Below, piece after piece: positions 1-10,463 of a stretch of DNA of 29,492 nucleotides. The DNA lies in assembly GCA_033064195.1 (NCBI GenBank), contig JARBJD010000603.1:1-29492 (forward strand). Reading direction: 5' to 3'. This DNA is from Blattamonas nauphoetae. Its lineage: Eukaryota; Preaxostyla; Oxymonadida. Positions within the stretch are counted from its first letter, which is position 1; every line of letters starts with the position of its first letter. The position numbers were made by a program, and so were the translations under genes. The notes beneath the pieces were generated by a model, which worked only from the letters and a program-made list of their open reading frames with translations, was not told where the DNA came from and ran no database searches.

Positions 1-180
1 ATCCCTCTGACGACTCTTTCTGCACTTTCAGTGTGTATTCCTTTCCACTCGACAGACCCACTCCCCAAAACTCCACAACTCCGCTTTCTCTTCGGCCACT
101 CCCAGTGAGCAGTTGGATCCTTCAATCCGAATCGGTTCTTTAACAACAAACCGGGGACATCAACATACGAGAGCCGCTTG
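1..180 (-). pseudogene. Possible host surface-protein fragment
   Basis: This stretch is richer in G+C than the Polinton next to it and is largely open on the minus strand. One minus-strand frame over about 1-115 reads GVVEFWGVGLSSGKEYTLKV, which has the look of a short extracellular beta-sandwich repeat (GxGL-x-x-G-x-x-YTLxV). No start, stop or splice site can be fixed, and other frames are also open here, so the reading frame is a guess. The orientation is the same as that of the decayed beta-helix gene at the right edge (28875-29492), so both could be parts of one large host gene. It could equally be unrelated host DNA. Confidence 0.22.
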
Positions 181-1073
181 AAATGATTAAGGGCTGGCCA
201 AGGTCAGCATGACCAAACAATAATCAAGTTTTAGCTGTTAACGAAAACTCCCATCAAAGGAACAAAGTGTACACACTGATGGAAGGTACACACTGACACT
301 CAAGTCTGTGGACTCAAAACTTCCCATATAGTGGAAATTTAACCCGATACTTTGATTTAACCCGATACTTTTCCCCATTTTTGGACCCCTCTTTCCATCC
401 ATCCCATATTTCTCGGAACCCATAAATTTTTGGGTCCCACCATTTCCGGGTTGGATATCTACCCTCCCCATCAATCACTTGAGGCAGAAATCGAACCTCC
501 AAAATAGGATCCACGGGTGGGGTCTCCGATTTAGGAGTCTTTTTCTGATTTTTGACCCTTTTGGCTCCCAAATAGGAGGTCCTTAACATTTAAGCTTAGG
601 ACAGTCGAACTTCACGACCACTTTCTCCACGCCTGTTCATGATTTTCAATCCCAGTTCATTTCTGGTAATTTGGGATGGTTTTCTCTCAAAATGACAATT
701 TTTGAAAAATGAAAAATCCTGGGGATCTGGGTGGAAACTTAGGGTGAAATATTGATTTACCTGTATAACAAGCTTAGGATCTTGAAAACTTGTTTTGATC
801 ATATCTCCACAACCAGACATGGTCCAGACATGAAACTTTTTCCAATATGGATGTTTTGTTGAGAAGTATTTTTCGGAAAATTTTGAAAAAATCCTTGCGG
901 CTGTTGAGATATTTTGTTTGGGTTTTAACCCTCGTGCTGAAGGCGAGCTGTCACTTGACATGGGAAGATGCACCCGTCTCCAAATTCCGTCAAAGTGGTG
1001 GAGACACTATCAGAATCGAATCTAAAAGATCATTTTGGACAGATTCGTTCTCAGAGAGTGAGATGGTGGTGGA
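181..1073. other. Left flank, no gene recognised
   Basis: Several short open frames exist on both strands, the longest being 125 codons on the minus strand at 596-973, but none shows a recognisable domain or a convincing start context. A short tandem duplication with an 18-bp period (TTTAACCCGATAC, 338-368) is visible. I treat this as intergenic or old repeat sequence. Confidence 0.4.
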
Positions 1074-1293
1074 AGTAGTTATAGAAGCGAACGGAGAACC
1101 AATCTGAAAAAGTCTTTGAAATCAAAACTAAAGTCAATGCCGATTGACCATTTTTGGATCTTGTATTAAAAGGAATTTATGACATTTCGATGACCTCAAA
1201 ATGTGCCTAAATTTGAAAATAATAGCCAAAAATGACCTCGTGAAAAGTGTCCTTTTGAAGCTTTTTGAGTACTTTCCAAAACAAAGTCGATTT

Positions 1294-1322
1294 CTTTTTA
1301 TTCAATTTTTAATTTGGATAAA
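1294..1322 (+). promoter_or_regulatory. T-rich promoter, modular gene remnant
   Basis: CTTTTTATTCAATTTTTAAT followed by GATAAAATG; the ATG at 1323 overlaps the TAAAATG box. Confidence 0.5.
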
Positions 1323-1910
1323 ATGAGCTCTATCTTGACACCAACTCAACTACTGGAAATTTTGGGAGAAAAATTGATTATGAAATCACCTCCGACTCTC
1401 AATCGACAAGGAACAACATATCTCACGGCGAGTACTTTCGAATATTATCACGAAGATAAACCAGATGACATTTATCGAGCGTACGTCAATAATTTCGTCA
1501 AAGGATACAGACCACATCTGAATCGTCAGAGATACATTCAAGTATCAATTGTTGTACGAAAGCAAAGTTTCTCGAATCAATGAAAATGAAAATTGTGAAC
1601 TCATTTCTGAATACAAGTATGCTGATTCACTTGTCACATACCGGTACGAAGGAATCGAATGGAAAGTGATTCCCTCGAAATGGATGAAAGGATATCGAGC
1701 TCATAATTGTCAACGAAAACATTACACACAGTCGTTTGTTGAAAATGAATTGAAAAGAGAATTGTGAACTCATTGGAACATACACAAAGGTACTTGAGCC
1801 ATTCAAATATCGTGATTTACGAACAAAGAATGAGTTTTACGTTCGCTTGGACAATTGGTTGTATTTTGGAGACCGTCCTCACTTGAGAAAGTACCATGAT
1901 AGGTCATGAA
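1323..1910 (+). pseudogene. Modular repeat protein, broken copy in left arm
   Basis: A decayed relative of the gene at 3600-4019. Three copies of a module of about 45-55 residues can be traced, each ending in a W/F-x-x-G-x-R-x-H-x-x-x-R-x-Y motif such as FVKGYRPHLNRQRYIQ and WMKGYRAHNCQRKHYTQ. The block has its own T-rich promoter and lies inside the outer inverted arm, but the opposite arm lacks it. It is broken, about two breaks. The function is unknown; the module has no obvious catalytic or metal-binding residues and might bind DNA near the ends of the element, which is only an inference from its place. Confidence 0.6.
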
Positions 1911-2880
1911 AACACTGAAAATCTATTTTTGACCACAAATCAATGAAATCCAATGTGAGAACCATTTCGAAAAATTCTGCAAAAAAAATTCTAAAATCGT
2001 CAGGGACACTGTCGGTCCTCGATCAAGACAATCCTGATGAAAATCGGTTGGGAATTCGTCGAGCTGTGTGCCGAACTTAGGTCGAAAAAGTGACGAAAAG
2101 TCGATGTTCGGATTTCGCCACTATGAACTGCTTTATGTCTCAAATTGTGTTCAAACACGTTCTAAAATTACGAAATTGATTTTGATAGGTGAAATTTTAG
2201 GAAAAAGCACTTTTGAAAAAAGTTTGATCCGACCCCACAACATATTTTGAAAATGACAAAATTTTAAGGAGGAGAAAGTGACGTCTCGCTCTTCTCCTAC
2301 ACGTCACTTTTCGCCCTCTGATGGTCTCCGTAGGTGTAAAATCGATAGTGGACAGGTATTCGCGTCATTCGGTTCTGACGATCCTCGACACACGATCGTT
2401 TTCACAATTTTTGTCAATTTTCATTTTACACTATTTTCCTTCAAACCACTTCACAATCGTACTAAAACAACCCTTTTTGAGAATTCTGGTTGTACATCAC
2501 CTATAGTTCGCTCTGGAGGTCGGTTTTCGATCACACTTGTGACGACACATTTGCACCAACATTTTGACACTATGGATTTTTGATCTGAATTTCGTTACAA
2601 ATCCTTCTTTCTCGCGGTATGAGTAAGGTGTGCCTGAATTTTGAGGAGATTTTGTCGGATAGTTCTCTCATAAAGTCACTTTTCATGTTTTCACTTCTCA
2701 ACTTTTGACCGTATTTGTCACTTCAAAACCGACTGTAGTCCCTTTCATTTCATCACTTTCTCTCCCATTTCACATTTGATCTCTTCATCACTCCTCTTCA
2801 TTTTGCTCATATCACTTCCATTTTGTGGGCCGTTCTCACTTCACTAGCACATCATTTTAGTCAACTTTTCATCACTTTTT

Positions 2881-3480
2881 CACAAAACAGAGTAAAAGAA
2901 AGCGAAACAAGCATGAATGAAACGGGCAAGTATGAAACTGAGAGGGAAATTGACGATCGTGAAAATGACGTGAAATGTGGCGCCAATAGTGAAAATGTCG
3001 CTTGTGTTCTCGGTTTTATGTCTTAAAACAACAAAATTGATTCAAAATGTATGTGAAATGTTGGATTTTCCGGAAAAATACCGAGATATGAAGTGAGCCG
3101 TTGAATGGCGGATCTCTGCAAAAGTCCGGAAAACTCAGTAAACGGGAATTAGTGTGTTGTATTGGAGAAAAGGTGTGAACGAAAGAAACATGAGTGAAGT
3201 GGTTAAAACAGTAAACAACGAAAAACGAGGACTGAAGTGTGACCAAAAATGAGATGGAAGCGAATGAGAATGAGGTGACAATTCGACTAAAACTAGTGAA
3301 AACAAGTCTAAAATAAGGAGAAAATGAGAGTGGCATACTCGTTTTACGTAAATGTACCGAGATCTGATGACGATCCTGAAACCTCAAATATCTCTGCAAA
3401 AGTCCGGAATCTTCAAAAAACGGAGCATACCATGATGATCCTGGAGTTCAGGAGAATCTAAAACGCACAGAATCAGAACG
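2881..3480. repeat. Spacer with direct repeats
   Basis: No gene seen. The 20-bp string ATCTCTGCAAAAGTCCGGAA occurs exactly at 3112-3131 and again at 3390-3409, within longer similar surroundings that start with CCGAGAT (3081 and 3357) and end with AAACGG. The corresponding place in the right arm holds the 139-bp tandem array instead. Confidence 0.6.
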
Positions 3481-3743
3481 AAACTATCACTTGTGAGAAA
3501 TCAGTGATCGAACCCATTGATCCTCGTTTCTAGTGAAAATTCCAGAACTGAGAAATCAACGAAAGAAATTTTATTTTTGAATTTTTTAATTTGTATTAAA
3601 TGAATCCAACTGCGATGTACAAGGAAAGACGTCGAGTATGTTCAGAACAAGCATTAATTGAATCAATGAGAGAAGAGAACTGTTCGCTAGTCTCTGAGTA
3701 TGTCAGAAATAATGTGCCAGTGACGTATGTTCATGAGGGAGTT
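3481..3743 (+). repeat. Inner terminal inverted repeat, left
   Basis: Nearly identical in inverted orientation to 21086-21345, most tightly from about 3565 inward. It contains the promoter and first 48 or so codons of the modular gene at 3600, so the same 5' gene end exists on both sides of the core. Outward from about 3510 the match becomes weak (GATCGAACCCAT is still shared). Confidence 0.85.
3569..3599 (+). promoter_or_regulatory. T-rich promoter of modular gene
   Basis: TTTTATTTTTGAATTTTTTA, then TGTATTAAATG with the ATG at 3600. The same promoter is present, inverted, in the right inner repeat. Confidence 0.65.
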
Positions 3744-4019
3744 GAATGGAGAATAAAACCAAAGTTGTGGAATCAAGGAAACAGACCTCACCTAGCGAAA
3801 CGTCGACACTACACTCAATCATTTGTGGAGAATGAACTGAAGAAATACAATTGTGAACTCGTAGGTGAGTACACAAAAGTTCTGGTTCCATTCACATATC
3901 GAGAGATTGGCGGAAGTGAAGTGTTCAGAATTAGACTTGATTCCTGGTTAAAGGCACCGAAAAGCCCCATCAGAGAAAACAGAAATAAACGCTCAACTTT
4001 TTTATTTTCGGATTTTTAA
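3600..4019 (+). CDS. Two-module repeat protein at Polinton end
   Basis: A 139-residue protein that I cannot assign to a named family. It consists of two similar modules: residues about 19-63 (core NCSLVSEYVRNNVPVTYVHE, then WRIKPKLWNQGNRPH) and about 70-115 (core NCELVGEYTKVLVPFTYRE, then FRIRLDSWLKA). The pattern C-x-L-V-x-E-Y ... V-x-Y/F ... W-x-x-G resembles the general layout of small repeated DNA-associated modules in large DNA viruses (DUF723-like), but the usual cysteine pairs are absent, so this is only a loose comparison. It is the first gene of the core, 10 bp before the polymerase. Relatives lie at 1323-1910, 21100-21224 and 26073-26498, so the gene is tightly linked to Polinton ends. 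The ATG at 3600 is chosen because it sits in the TAAATG promoter box. Confidence 0.7.
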   Translation: MNPTAMYKERRRVCSEQALIESMREENCSLVSEYVRNNVPVTYVHEGVEWRIKPKLWNQGNRPHLAKRRHYTQSFVENELKKYNCELVGEYTKVLVPFTYREIGGSEVFRIRLDSWLKAPKSPIRENRNKRSTFLFSDF

Positions 4020-4029
4020 TTTGTAGTAA
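3998..4029 (+). promoter_or_regulatory. T-rich promoter of polymerase gene
   Basis: TTTTTTATTTTCGGATTTTT, then TGTAGTAAATG with the ATG at 4030. It overlaps the 3' end of the preceding gene. Confidence 0.65.
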
Positions 4030-5014
4030 ATGGCACTGCTAAAACCAGTCAAGGAAAGAATTCAAGAAATTCGAGATCTCTTTCCGAATGCACAATTTCA
4101 ATTTAGTGATGGTCGAACGTATATTCCAGACAGCAAAAATTATCAACATCATCGTTCATTTCTTCTGAATATGCTTCAACACACAGATCTCGAGTTTCCA
4201 CATCCAACAAAGAATCTCGATCTCAATCTCATTCCAGATTTTATTGAACAAGTGAAACTGCGACAACAGATGGCGTCAGAAGATCGACTCGCTCACCGAA
4301 TGATTGTTGAGAACATGAAAGCAAATCCAAGAGTGAACAAAGATGAACTGAAGAAGCAAGTGTTCAGAATGACGTGGAAACTGAAATCAATTGAAGAGAA
4401 GTTGATGGATCATTGGATGAAGAATCTATTGATCATTCAGAAGAAAAATGAACAAATGGAAAAAAGAGAAGTGCAGACATTTGATGGATTTGAAGAATGC
4501 ATATTACTTGCTGAACCACGTGACAAAGCAGCATTCAATTCTTGTCTCATGGATGCACGGAGAAAGTTCAAAAGAATGAGGTCGAGAAGGTTGAAGAAAA
4601 TGGAAAACCATATCAATTGTACTTCCACAATCATCTGAAGAACGTTGATGAAATCACAACCTTCATCAAAGCAGTATTCGACAAGGAGAAAGATCATCCA
4701 TTCAAGATCAGTATTGACTTTGGAAAGATCATCGAGAGAAAAGACAAAGATGAGACAACATACAAAGATTTCAGACCAGAATTGGAGAACACATCAAAGA
4801 GTTTCCCAACTGTGATCAGAAGTTCAGGAGACATCAATGAGTATTCAAAATATGCAATCAATCTGATCAAAGAATCACAAGAGAGAACACTGATGGATAC
4901 GAAGACAATGTACATAGCATTCCACTCAATTCTGGTTGCAGTCTATCGATTCCCAGTGGCAGGAAAAGCAAATGCAATTCTCACTGAACACATTAAAACG
5001 AGAAACGTTCGGTA
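4030..5014 (+). pseudogene. polB: Polinton DNA polymerase B, 5' part
   Basis: The amino-terminal region of the Polinton family-B polymerase, upstream of the exonuclease domain. It begins MALLKPVKERIQEIRDLFPN and contains a basic, helical stretch (KSIEEKLMDHWMKNLLIIQK). In protein-primed polymerases of this kind the region before the exonuclease is long and poorly conserved, and may serve terminal-protein-like functions; here that role is inferred. It is clearly similar over its length to the second copy at 24298-26029 (minus strand). The gene is broken, about two breaks in all, one of which is the pogo transposon that begins at 5015. Confidence 0.8.
5013..5014. repeat. TA target-site duplication, left
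   Basis: TA at 5013-5014 and TA at 7033-7034 flank the pogo element. The empty site in the related copy reads GGTACGTCG (TA at 24993-24994, opposite strand), showing a single TA before insertion. Confidence 0.85.
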
Positions 5015-5049
5015 TAGTCCTAAAATAACCCGCGGTGGGTGAAATAACC
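5015..5049 (+). repeat. Pogo left terminal inverted repeat
   Basis: Starts TAGTCCTAAAATAACCCGC and contains the word AAATAACC twice, the second time as GTGAAATAACC. It pairs with the reverse complement of 6998-7032. Confidence 0.88.
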
Positions 5050-5240
5050 AAGTGTGACTCCTTTGAATCTGCGTCTGATAGAGCGAGTTTCTGAGTAGTT
5101 TTCTTCTTGCTATTCTGAATTTCATCATCTCATAATTGCACATTGTGCAATATCATAATCGTACAATCCTTTTTGTGTTCTGTCTCATGTGAGTGCAAAT
5201 TGAGAAAGTGAATCTGATCATCACCCACCATGTTTCATTT

Positions 5241-6834
5241 ATGTCGTCGTATCTGACTCCATCGGAGATCTCCCGCTGTTTGGCGGAGGAGAGTATCGAG
5301 GAATCACCAACAAAGCAGAAAAAGGACTCAAATTGTATCTAGAGCAGCCTGTCCGCCACATTGATGTCGTAAATGCCGGAATCTGCAGCCCTCATCAGTT
5401 GAACAGGGCGATCACATCTTTCAACAAGAATCAACAGGTCGGCGTTGCACATGCTCCAAACAAGTTTACAGCAGCTGATGAAGAACTTCTCGAACAGTTC
5501 ATCCTTCAAACTGTGGAAGAACACGGATTCGCGAAAAAACGAGATATACTGATTCAAGTTTGTTCTGATTCCGTTTTAATGACAATCAGGCACGTATCAT
5601 CTGGAAATCAAGTCTTCGTTTTAGGGAAGATAAACCAGAACCCAGCGTTCAGTGGTTGAATCATTGGTTGGGTCGACGACACTGGCTGATCCAATACAGT
5701 CCGACCTACATCGCACTCGAAAGAAAGGACAATACCACAGAGCCAACTCTACGAGCATGGATTGATCTATTTTCGAGTCGTGTATCCGAAGGCAAAATCG
5801 ACGAAGATCTCATCTACAATTTTGATGAATCTTCGCTCAGAATTGATAATGACACAAAATCACTTGTTGTTTCAACAACTTCAGTAGCCATAAAAGTCGC
5901 CCAAGAAAATCCAAGGGTCACGAATGCGACCTTATGTGCATGCATTGGATCGTCCGGTTCGCATCTGAATCCAATTATCCTCTGGCCACGAAAATCAGAA
6001 GCTCCGGAGTTCCTCAGTCTCAAAAACCATAACATAACCTTTCTTTATCGAGGTGTTGGATGGATCGATACCTCAACCTTCCAAGAAGTGATGCTGACTT
6101 TCATTTTGCCTCAAATCGACCAACAACGTCGAAATCTAGGAAAAGCCAAGAAGCGATCTATGTTGGTAATGGATGGCCACCAGACCCGGTACAATCCGGA
6201 GGTTTTAACTGAAGCACAACGACTCAATATCGAAATCTTAGTGATCCCTCCGCACACTTCACATGTATGTCAGCCTTTAGACCAGTATCCGTTCGCCACT
6301 ATCAAGGGCCACCTCACCAAAACTTTCTGCCCTCCATCCACCCTCAGTATCTCGGAGTATAGAAAAGCTCTGGCAGAGGCCATTCCGGATGCGATCCGAC
6401 TTGGATTTCAAAAGTCACTAATTCTCGGCAGTTTCCGGAGAACTGGTCTGAAACCAACTGCCATTGAACCGTTGTTGGAGAGCATGAATAAACTCATGCG
6501 AAAGGCAGTGAAGGAATCAGTTGAAAGGAAGAAGCAGAATGGGTTCAAACCCACTTCACAGCCATCGATCAACACCGAATGTAAACCAAAGGCGCATGGA
6601 CGCTTGCTGACAGCCCCTCCTCGACCTATTGCCAAATGCAAAACCAAACAGATGACGATTGACGTGTTCGTCAAAACTCAACCTGGAAACCGAGCGATCC
6701 TGGGGTGCAAAATCGAAGATAAAATCCAAAAACAGAAAAGAATTCGATCATCGTCGCCAATTTCGACAGAAGAACTAAACCTGATCTCTCCAATGAGTCC
6801 GCGACGAGAAATGGTGAGGGATGATGATGAGTGA
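5241..6834 (+). CDS. Pogo/Tigger transposase, with tiny intron(s)
   Basis: This enzyme cuts and rejoins the transposon ends in the nucleus. An amino-terminal helix-turn-helix part is read up to 5557 (SPHQLNRAITSFNK, then AADEELLEQFILQTVEEHGF, a CENP-B-type DNA-binding region), continuing in the frame from 5590 (ARIIWKSSLRFREDKPEPS, then LNHWLGRRHW). The DDE_1 core follows: first Asp in NFDESS (codon 5824), second in VMDGH (6172), third in CQPLDQ (6280), with 35 residues between the last two, fitting pogo-type DDD enzymes. A basic tail ends at 6834. The frame change at 5558-5589 is well explained by a 32-nt GT-AG intron. The start is uncertain: the ATG at 5241 (MSSYLTPSEISRCLAEE) needs a second frame change near 5293-5318, where a GTATCG...CAG intron of 26 nt would fit. 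Small frameshifts are the alternative explanation. Confidence 0.85.
5558..5589 (+). other. Putative 32-nt intron in transposase
   Basis: Begins GTTTGTTCTG and ends ATGACAATCAG. Removing it links the codon CAA (ending at 5557) to GCA (starting at 5590) exactly in frame and joins the two halves of the CENP-B-type DNA-binding region. It contains in-frame stop codons in one reading. Confidence 0.55.
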
Positions 6835-6997
6835 AGTACAATCTCAAACAGTATCAGATTTTAATTTCATTCAATTTATCAACTTATTAAACAGTGATTT
6901 GTCTTCAGTAAAAACCAACTGATGAATGATCTTCAATCTAGTGAGAAAAACGAAAAACAAAATTCCTTCCACCTGCGCATTGAAAGAGACCACTGTG

Positions 6998-7032
6998 GGT
7001 TATTTCACCCTCAGCGGGTTATTTCACCACTA
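6998..7032 (+). repeat. Pogo right terminal inverted repeat
   Basis: Ends CCCGCTGA... when read from the outside in; read outward it finishes GCGGGTTATTTCACCACTA. About 30 of 35 positions match the left repeat. TA at 7033-7034 is the right-hand target duplication. Confidence 0.88.
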
Positions 7033-7034
7033 TA

Positions 7035-10000
7035 CATCGATTCTGAGTTCAACATCTGCTTCTTTCAATCATTGTCGTTCCTCACCCTTCCTGAAGTGCC
7101 TGGGAAAAAGATATCAATCAACATGAGAAACGTTGAAGCAAAAAGATTGTTCGCAGAATCGAAGAATCTGACCCACCTGAAGCCACATCAACTGACTGAA
7201 CACTTGCGCAATTATCCTGGATTTGATATCGCTTGTGATTTGGAGAAAGAAATGATTAGACACAACATCACAGTTCACATTTATGAATATGATGAAGACA
7301 AGAAACGGTACTTCCTAAGTCAATCGTATGTCAACGAAAATGATGATGCTCGTGTTCTTCCCATCCTGATGATTCCACTTACAGCCACTCTCGTTCATGT
7401 GATGTTCATTGTTGATCCTGAGAAAATCACTGGATACAAACTCTGTCCTTACTGTCAGTCAAGAGGATTCCAAGTCAAGGATTCTCACTTCAAGACATAC
7501 TACGAGAAGCATCTCAAAGAGTGCAAAGAACTTGATGGAAAACATGTGAAGAAGATCTCACTCGATAAGACGCCAAGACCATACGTTCCACATATTCTTA
7601 ACAATAGAACTTATGAATTTCTGATGGCACACAAAAGACGAGACGAATTCAAACCAACACAATACTACATCACTTACGATTTCGAAACAATGGAAGATCT
7701 CATTCTTGACAATCTTTTCTCTGATGACAACACACAGTTGATCTCACACTTGAAACCTCTCTCAGTTGCATCTGCAATCAAAACAAAATCAGGTGTTCAA
7801 TCAATCTACTTTGATCTTCGAGATGGAAAAGACTTTGTGAAGCAATGGATCAGAGAACTTTTCAAATATGCAGAGACAGTACGGGATGACAACCTGTACG
7901 AGGATCCAGATATACCTTCACAAAATGAAGTCAGTGTGATTGGATTCAACAGCTCCAGATTCGACATCAATCTCATCTTTCGTGATCTCGTTGACAAGGA
8001 TTGGAAAGTGGTGAGCTTCCTTGGATCAACAACAAAGTACAAACAAGTTCTGATCAGACATGAGAAGACACAACAGGTTCTTCGGTTCATTGACATGATG
8101 TCGTACACAGGACCAATGACTTTGGACAATGCAGTCAAAGCCTTCGGAGGAAACACTACTCTTCAGAAATCATTCTTTGCAAACGAATCATTTGACTCAT
8201 CAGATTACAGTACAGTGTTGAGCAAACAAGAACCATTCTCCAAATATGAATTCTATTCGAGTCTGAACAACAGTGAAATGTCCGACCCAGATTACCAAAT
8301 GTACCTTGATGATTGGAACAAACAAGGATTCAAAAACAGATGGGATTACCTCAAGTTCTACAACATCAGAGACGTCGAATGTCTGATTGCACCATTGGAT
8401 AATCTCATTGACTTGAACTTCCAATACAAAGTGGATATGTTGCACAATCTCTCATTGTCAGCCAATGCGTCAGCAATCAAGTATGCATGTGCCTACAAAG
8501 ATTTTGATATCGATGATGATTTCAATGGAGTGGATCAATCTGGTGAAATAAAAATCACCAAGCAATACTGGAAGTACAAAGTTGCATCGTACATCTATCA
8601 AGACCAGAAAGCTCATCGCAGTACTGATAAAAATGTCACTGAAGCAGACTATGAGTGGTTCGTTCAACAGTGCAAGAGAGTGTGCTATATCTGCAAGAGT
8701 CACTTCTCACAAGCAGTGCGACCAACATTAGATAGAATCGACAATTCAAAAGGACATTCAAAAGAGAACGTGAAGATCTGCTGTGACTACTGCAACACAT
8801 ACAAGTCAGACAAGGATGAACATCTCACTCGATTGAGAATTCAACTGAAGAAGTACTGCATCTGGAAATCACTTCCAATGACACTGACACACGAACAAAC
8901 ATATCACAAACTGAGAGCAGCAGTGACTGGTGGATTATCGAATGTTCAACATCGACAGAACATCAAAGACATGACACCAATCAATCACTTCACATATGAA
9001 GACGGAAAAGTCAAATCAATAGATACAGAACACATAATGACTCATGTTTGTGGAGTTGATTTCAATTCACTTTATCCAAGTGCTTTCTCATCAATCAAGA
9101 ACAAGAACAATCCATACACGAATCACAGAATGTTCATGCCAGGACGATGCTTATTCACCGCAACAGGAGATAAAGAATGCCGTAAGATCATCGAAGACAA
9201 AAATCAGAAGACATTGTTCGTTGCAGAGTTGAAAGGACATATCGATGAAAAGTACATAAATGAGTTCATTAACTTCCCACCAATCTTCAGAAACATTGTG
9301 GTCAATACAACAGAAGAAAACATTGGAGAGAAGACTTATTCGTTGATGAAGAAACATGGATTGAAGACTGATGACAAACAAAGAAAGCTGACCCAACTCT
9401 TGAGCACACACGATCAGTATATGTTCTTTTCGACATACTATCTGTGGTTCCTCATTGACTACTGCCACTTCATTATTGATGACATAAAGAGTGTGATGGT
9501 CTTCTCGAGACACGCTGGATTTGAACCATTTGTGACTTCATTTATGAATGATCGAATAGAAGCAATGAAGGTTGGAAACAAGGGAAAAGAACAGTTCTGT
9601 AAGACCAACTTGAATGGAAGTTACGGATACGATGGAATGAACACTGAGAAGTACAACTCGATCACAATCTGCAATGAGAAGAGAACATACTTGAAGCAAA
9701 TGATGAAAGGATTTGTGGCAACAAGAGAGATCAATGAGGACAACTACATTGTGATCGAAGATCGAGAGAAAGCATCATGCAAAACATGTCTGCAAGAAGC
9801 AGTATTCACACTCGACAATGCGAAGTTCTGGTATCTGAATTTCATCTACAATTTCATGTACAAGTGTCTAGATATGAACAAGATTCACTTCTGTGAGGGA
9901 GATACTGACTCTGCATATTGGGCAATTAGTGGAGATCCAAGTGCTGGAATTCATCAACAATTTGAACATGTGATTGCTGACAAAGAATACTATGATGCAC

Positions 10001-10440
10001 ACAAATATGAATGGTTTCCCAATCCTGAAAAAGGAGTCGATGATGAGAAGAAACTGTTGGGATTAGCAATTGAGAAGGAAGGTGAACAGATGATCTGTCT
10101 TGCACCCAAGTGTTACTCTCTCGATGAGAAATGCAAAATCAAAGGAGTGTCTCTGAAGAAAACAAACATCACGAGTGACGATTATAAGAAGTGTCTTAAT
10201 GGAGAGAAAACTGTGACTACAACACTGAACTTCACCGTAAAACGGTTCAAGCATCAGAATGATGCGTTCCAGACGAGAAGAATCGTGAGCGATGATGACA
10301 CAAATGGATTTGAGATCGCCAAAATACAACAACAGAAACTCAGTCTCAGTGGAATTCATCTGAAGGCAATCGTATTAGAAAATGAATCATGTCCCCCATT
10401 CATTCATGGACTGAAAGCAACTGATTATCAAATCGAATAA
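7035..10440 (+). pseudogene. polB: Polinton DNA polymerase B, catalytic part
   Basis: Protein-primed family-B DNA polymerase (DNA_pol_B_2), which copies the linear element. A C-x2-C...H...H-x3-C finger-like segment (CPYCQSRGF...HLKEC) lies at about 7438-7530. Exonuclease motifs follow: YDFETME (from 7675), FNSSRFDINLIF (about 7945) and the YNIRDVE third motif (about 8360). After an HNH module (8520-8835) come the polymerase motifs: DFNSLYPS (about 9055), KTNLNGSYGYDG (about 9601) and EGDTDSAYW (from 9895), and then the KGVSLKKT region near 10145. All main catalytic motifs are visible. It lies directly upstream of the integrase, 23 bp apart. The gene is split from its 5' part by the pogo insertion, so it is a fossil although this part is open to its stop. 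Confidence 0.92.
8520..8835 (+). other. HNH nuclease-like module inside PolB
   Basis: Between the exonuclease and the first polymerase motif sits an HNH-type module. It opens with KYKVASYIYQDQKAHRSTDK, then CYICKSHF, LDRIDNSKGHSKENVKICC and CDYCNTYKSD. The C-x2-C pair, DRIDN-x-x-G-H, ENV and C-x2-CN elements are those of HNH endonucleases with a structural zinc. It is in frame with the polymerase on both sides. Whether it cuts DNA or is only structural is not known. Confidence 0.8.
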
Positions 10441-10447
10441 ACACAAA

Positions 10448-10463
10448 CTTTATTTTTGAATAA
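10448..10463 (+). promoter_or_regulatory. T-rich promoter of integrase
   Basis: CTTTATTTTTGAATAAATG, with the ATG at 10464, only 8 bp after the polymerase stop. Confidence 0.65.

Larger units (their letters stand above)
1074..2880 (+). repeat. Polinton left outer inverted arm
   Basis: The arm matches the reverse complement of 23080-24295 in long blocks: 1074-1190 with about 24175-24295, 1960-2260 with about 23720-24010, 2440-2560 with about 23420-23510, and 2700-2880 with about 23080-23290. Shared strings include CTTGTATTAAAAGGAATTTA near the outer end and TTGTCACTTCAAAA further in. The left arm is about 600 bp longer because it carries the modular-gene block at 1323-1910, which the right arm lacks. 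Confidence 0.8.
5015..7032 (+). mobile_element. Pogo/Tigger DNA transposon
   Basis: A 2,018-bp Tc1/mariner-superfamily element of the pogo/Tigger group, inserted into the Polinton polymerase gene. It has terminal inverted repeats of about 35 bp, a flanking TA duplication, and one transposase gene with a DDE_1-type catalytic core. The pre-insertion site is preserved in the second Polinton copy. The inverted repeats still match at about 30 of 35 positions, so the insertion is fairly recent relative to the Polinton. Confidence 0.9.

Noticed and set aside
596-973. A 125-codon minus-strand open frame in the left flank
   Set aside because: No recognisable domain, no promoter, and the opposite strand is also open; not enough to call a gene.
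6408-6674. Minus-strand open frame within the transposase
   Set aside because: Antisense shadow of the transposase coding sequence.
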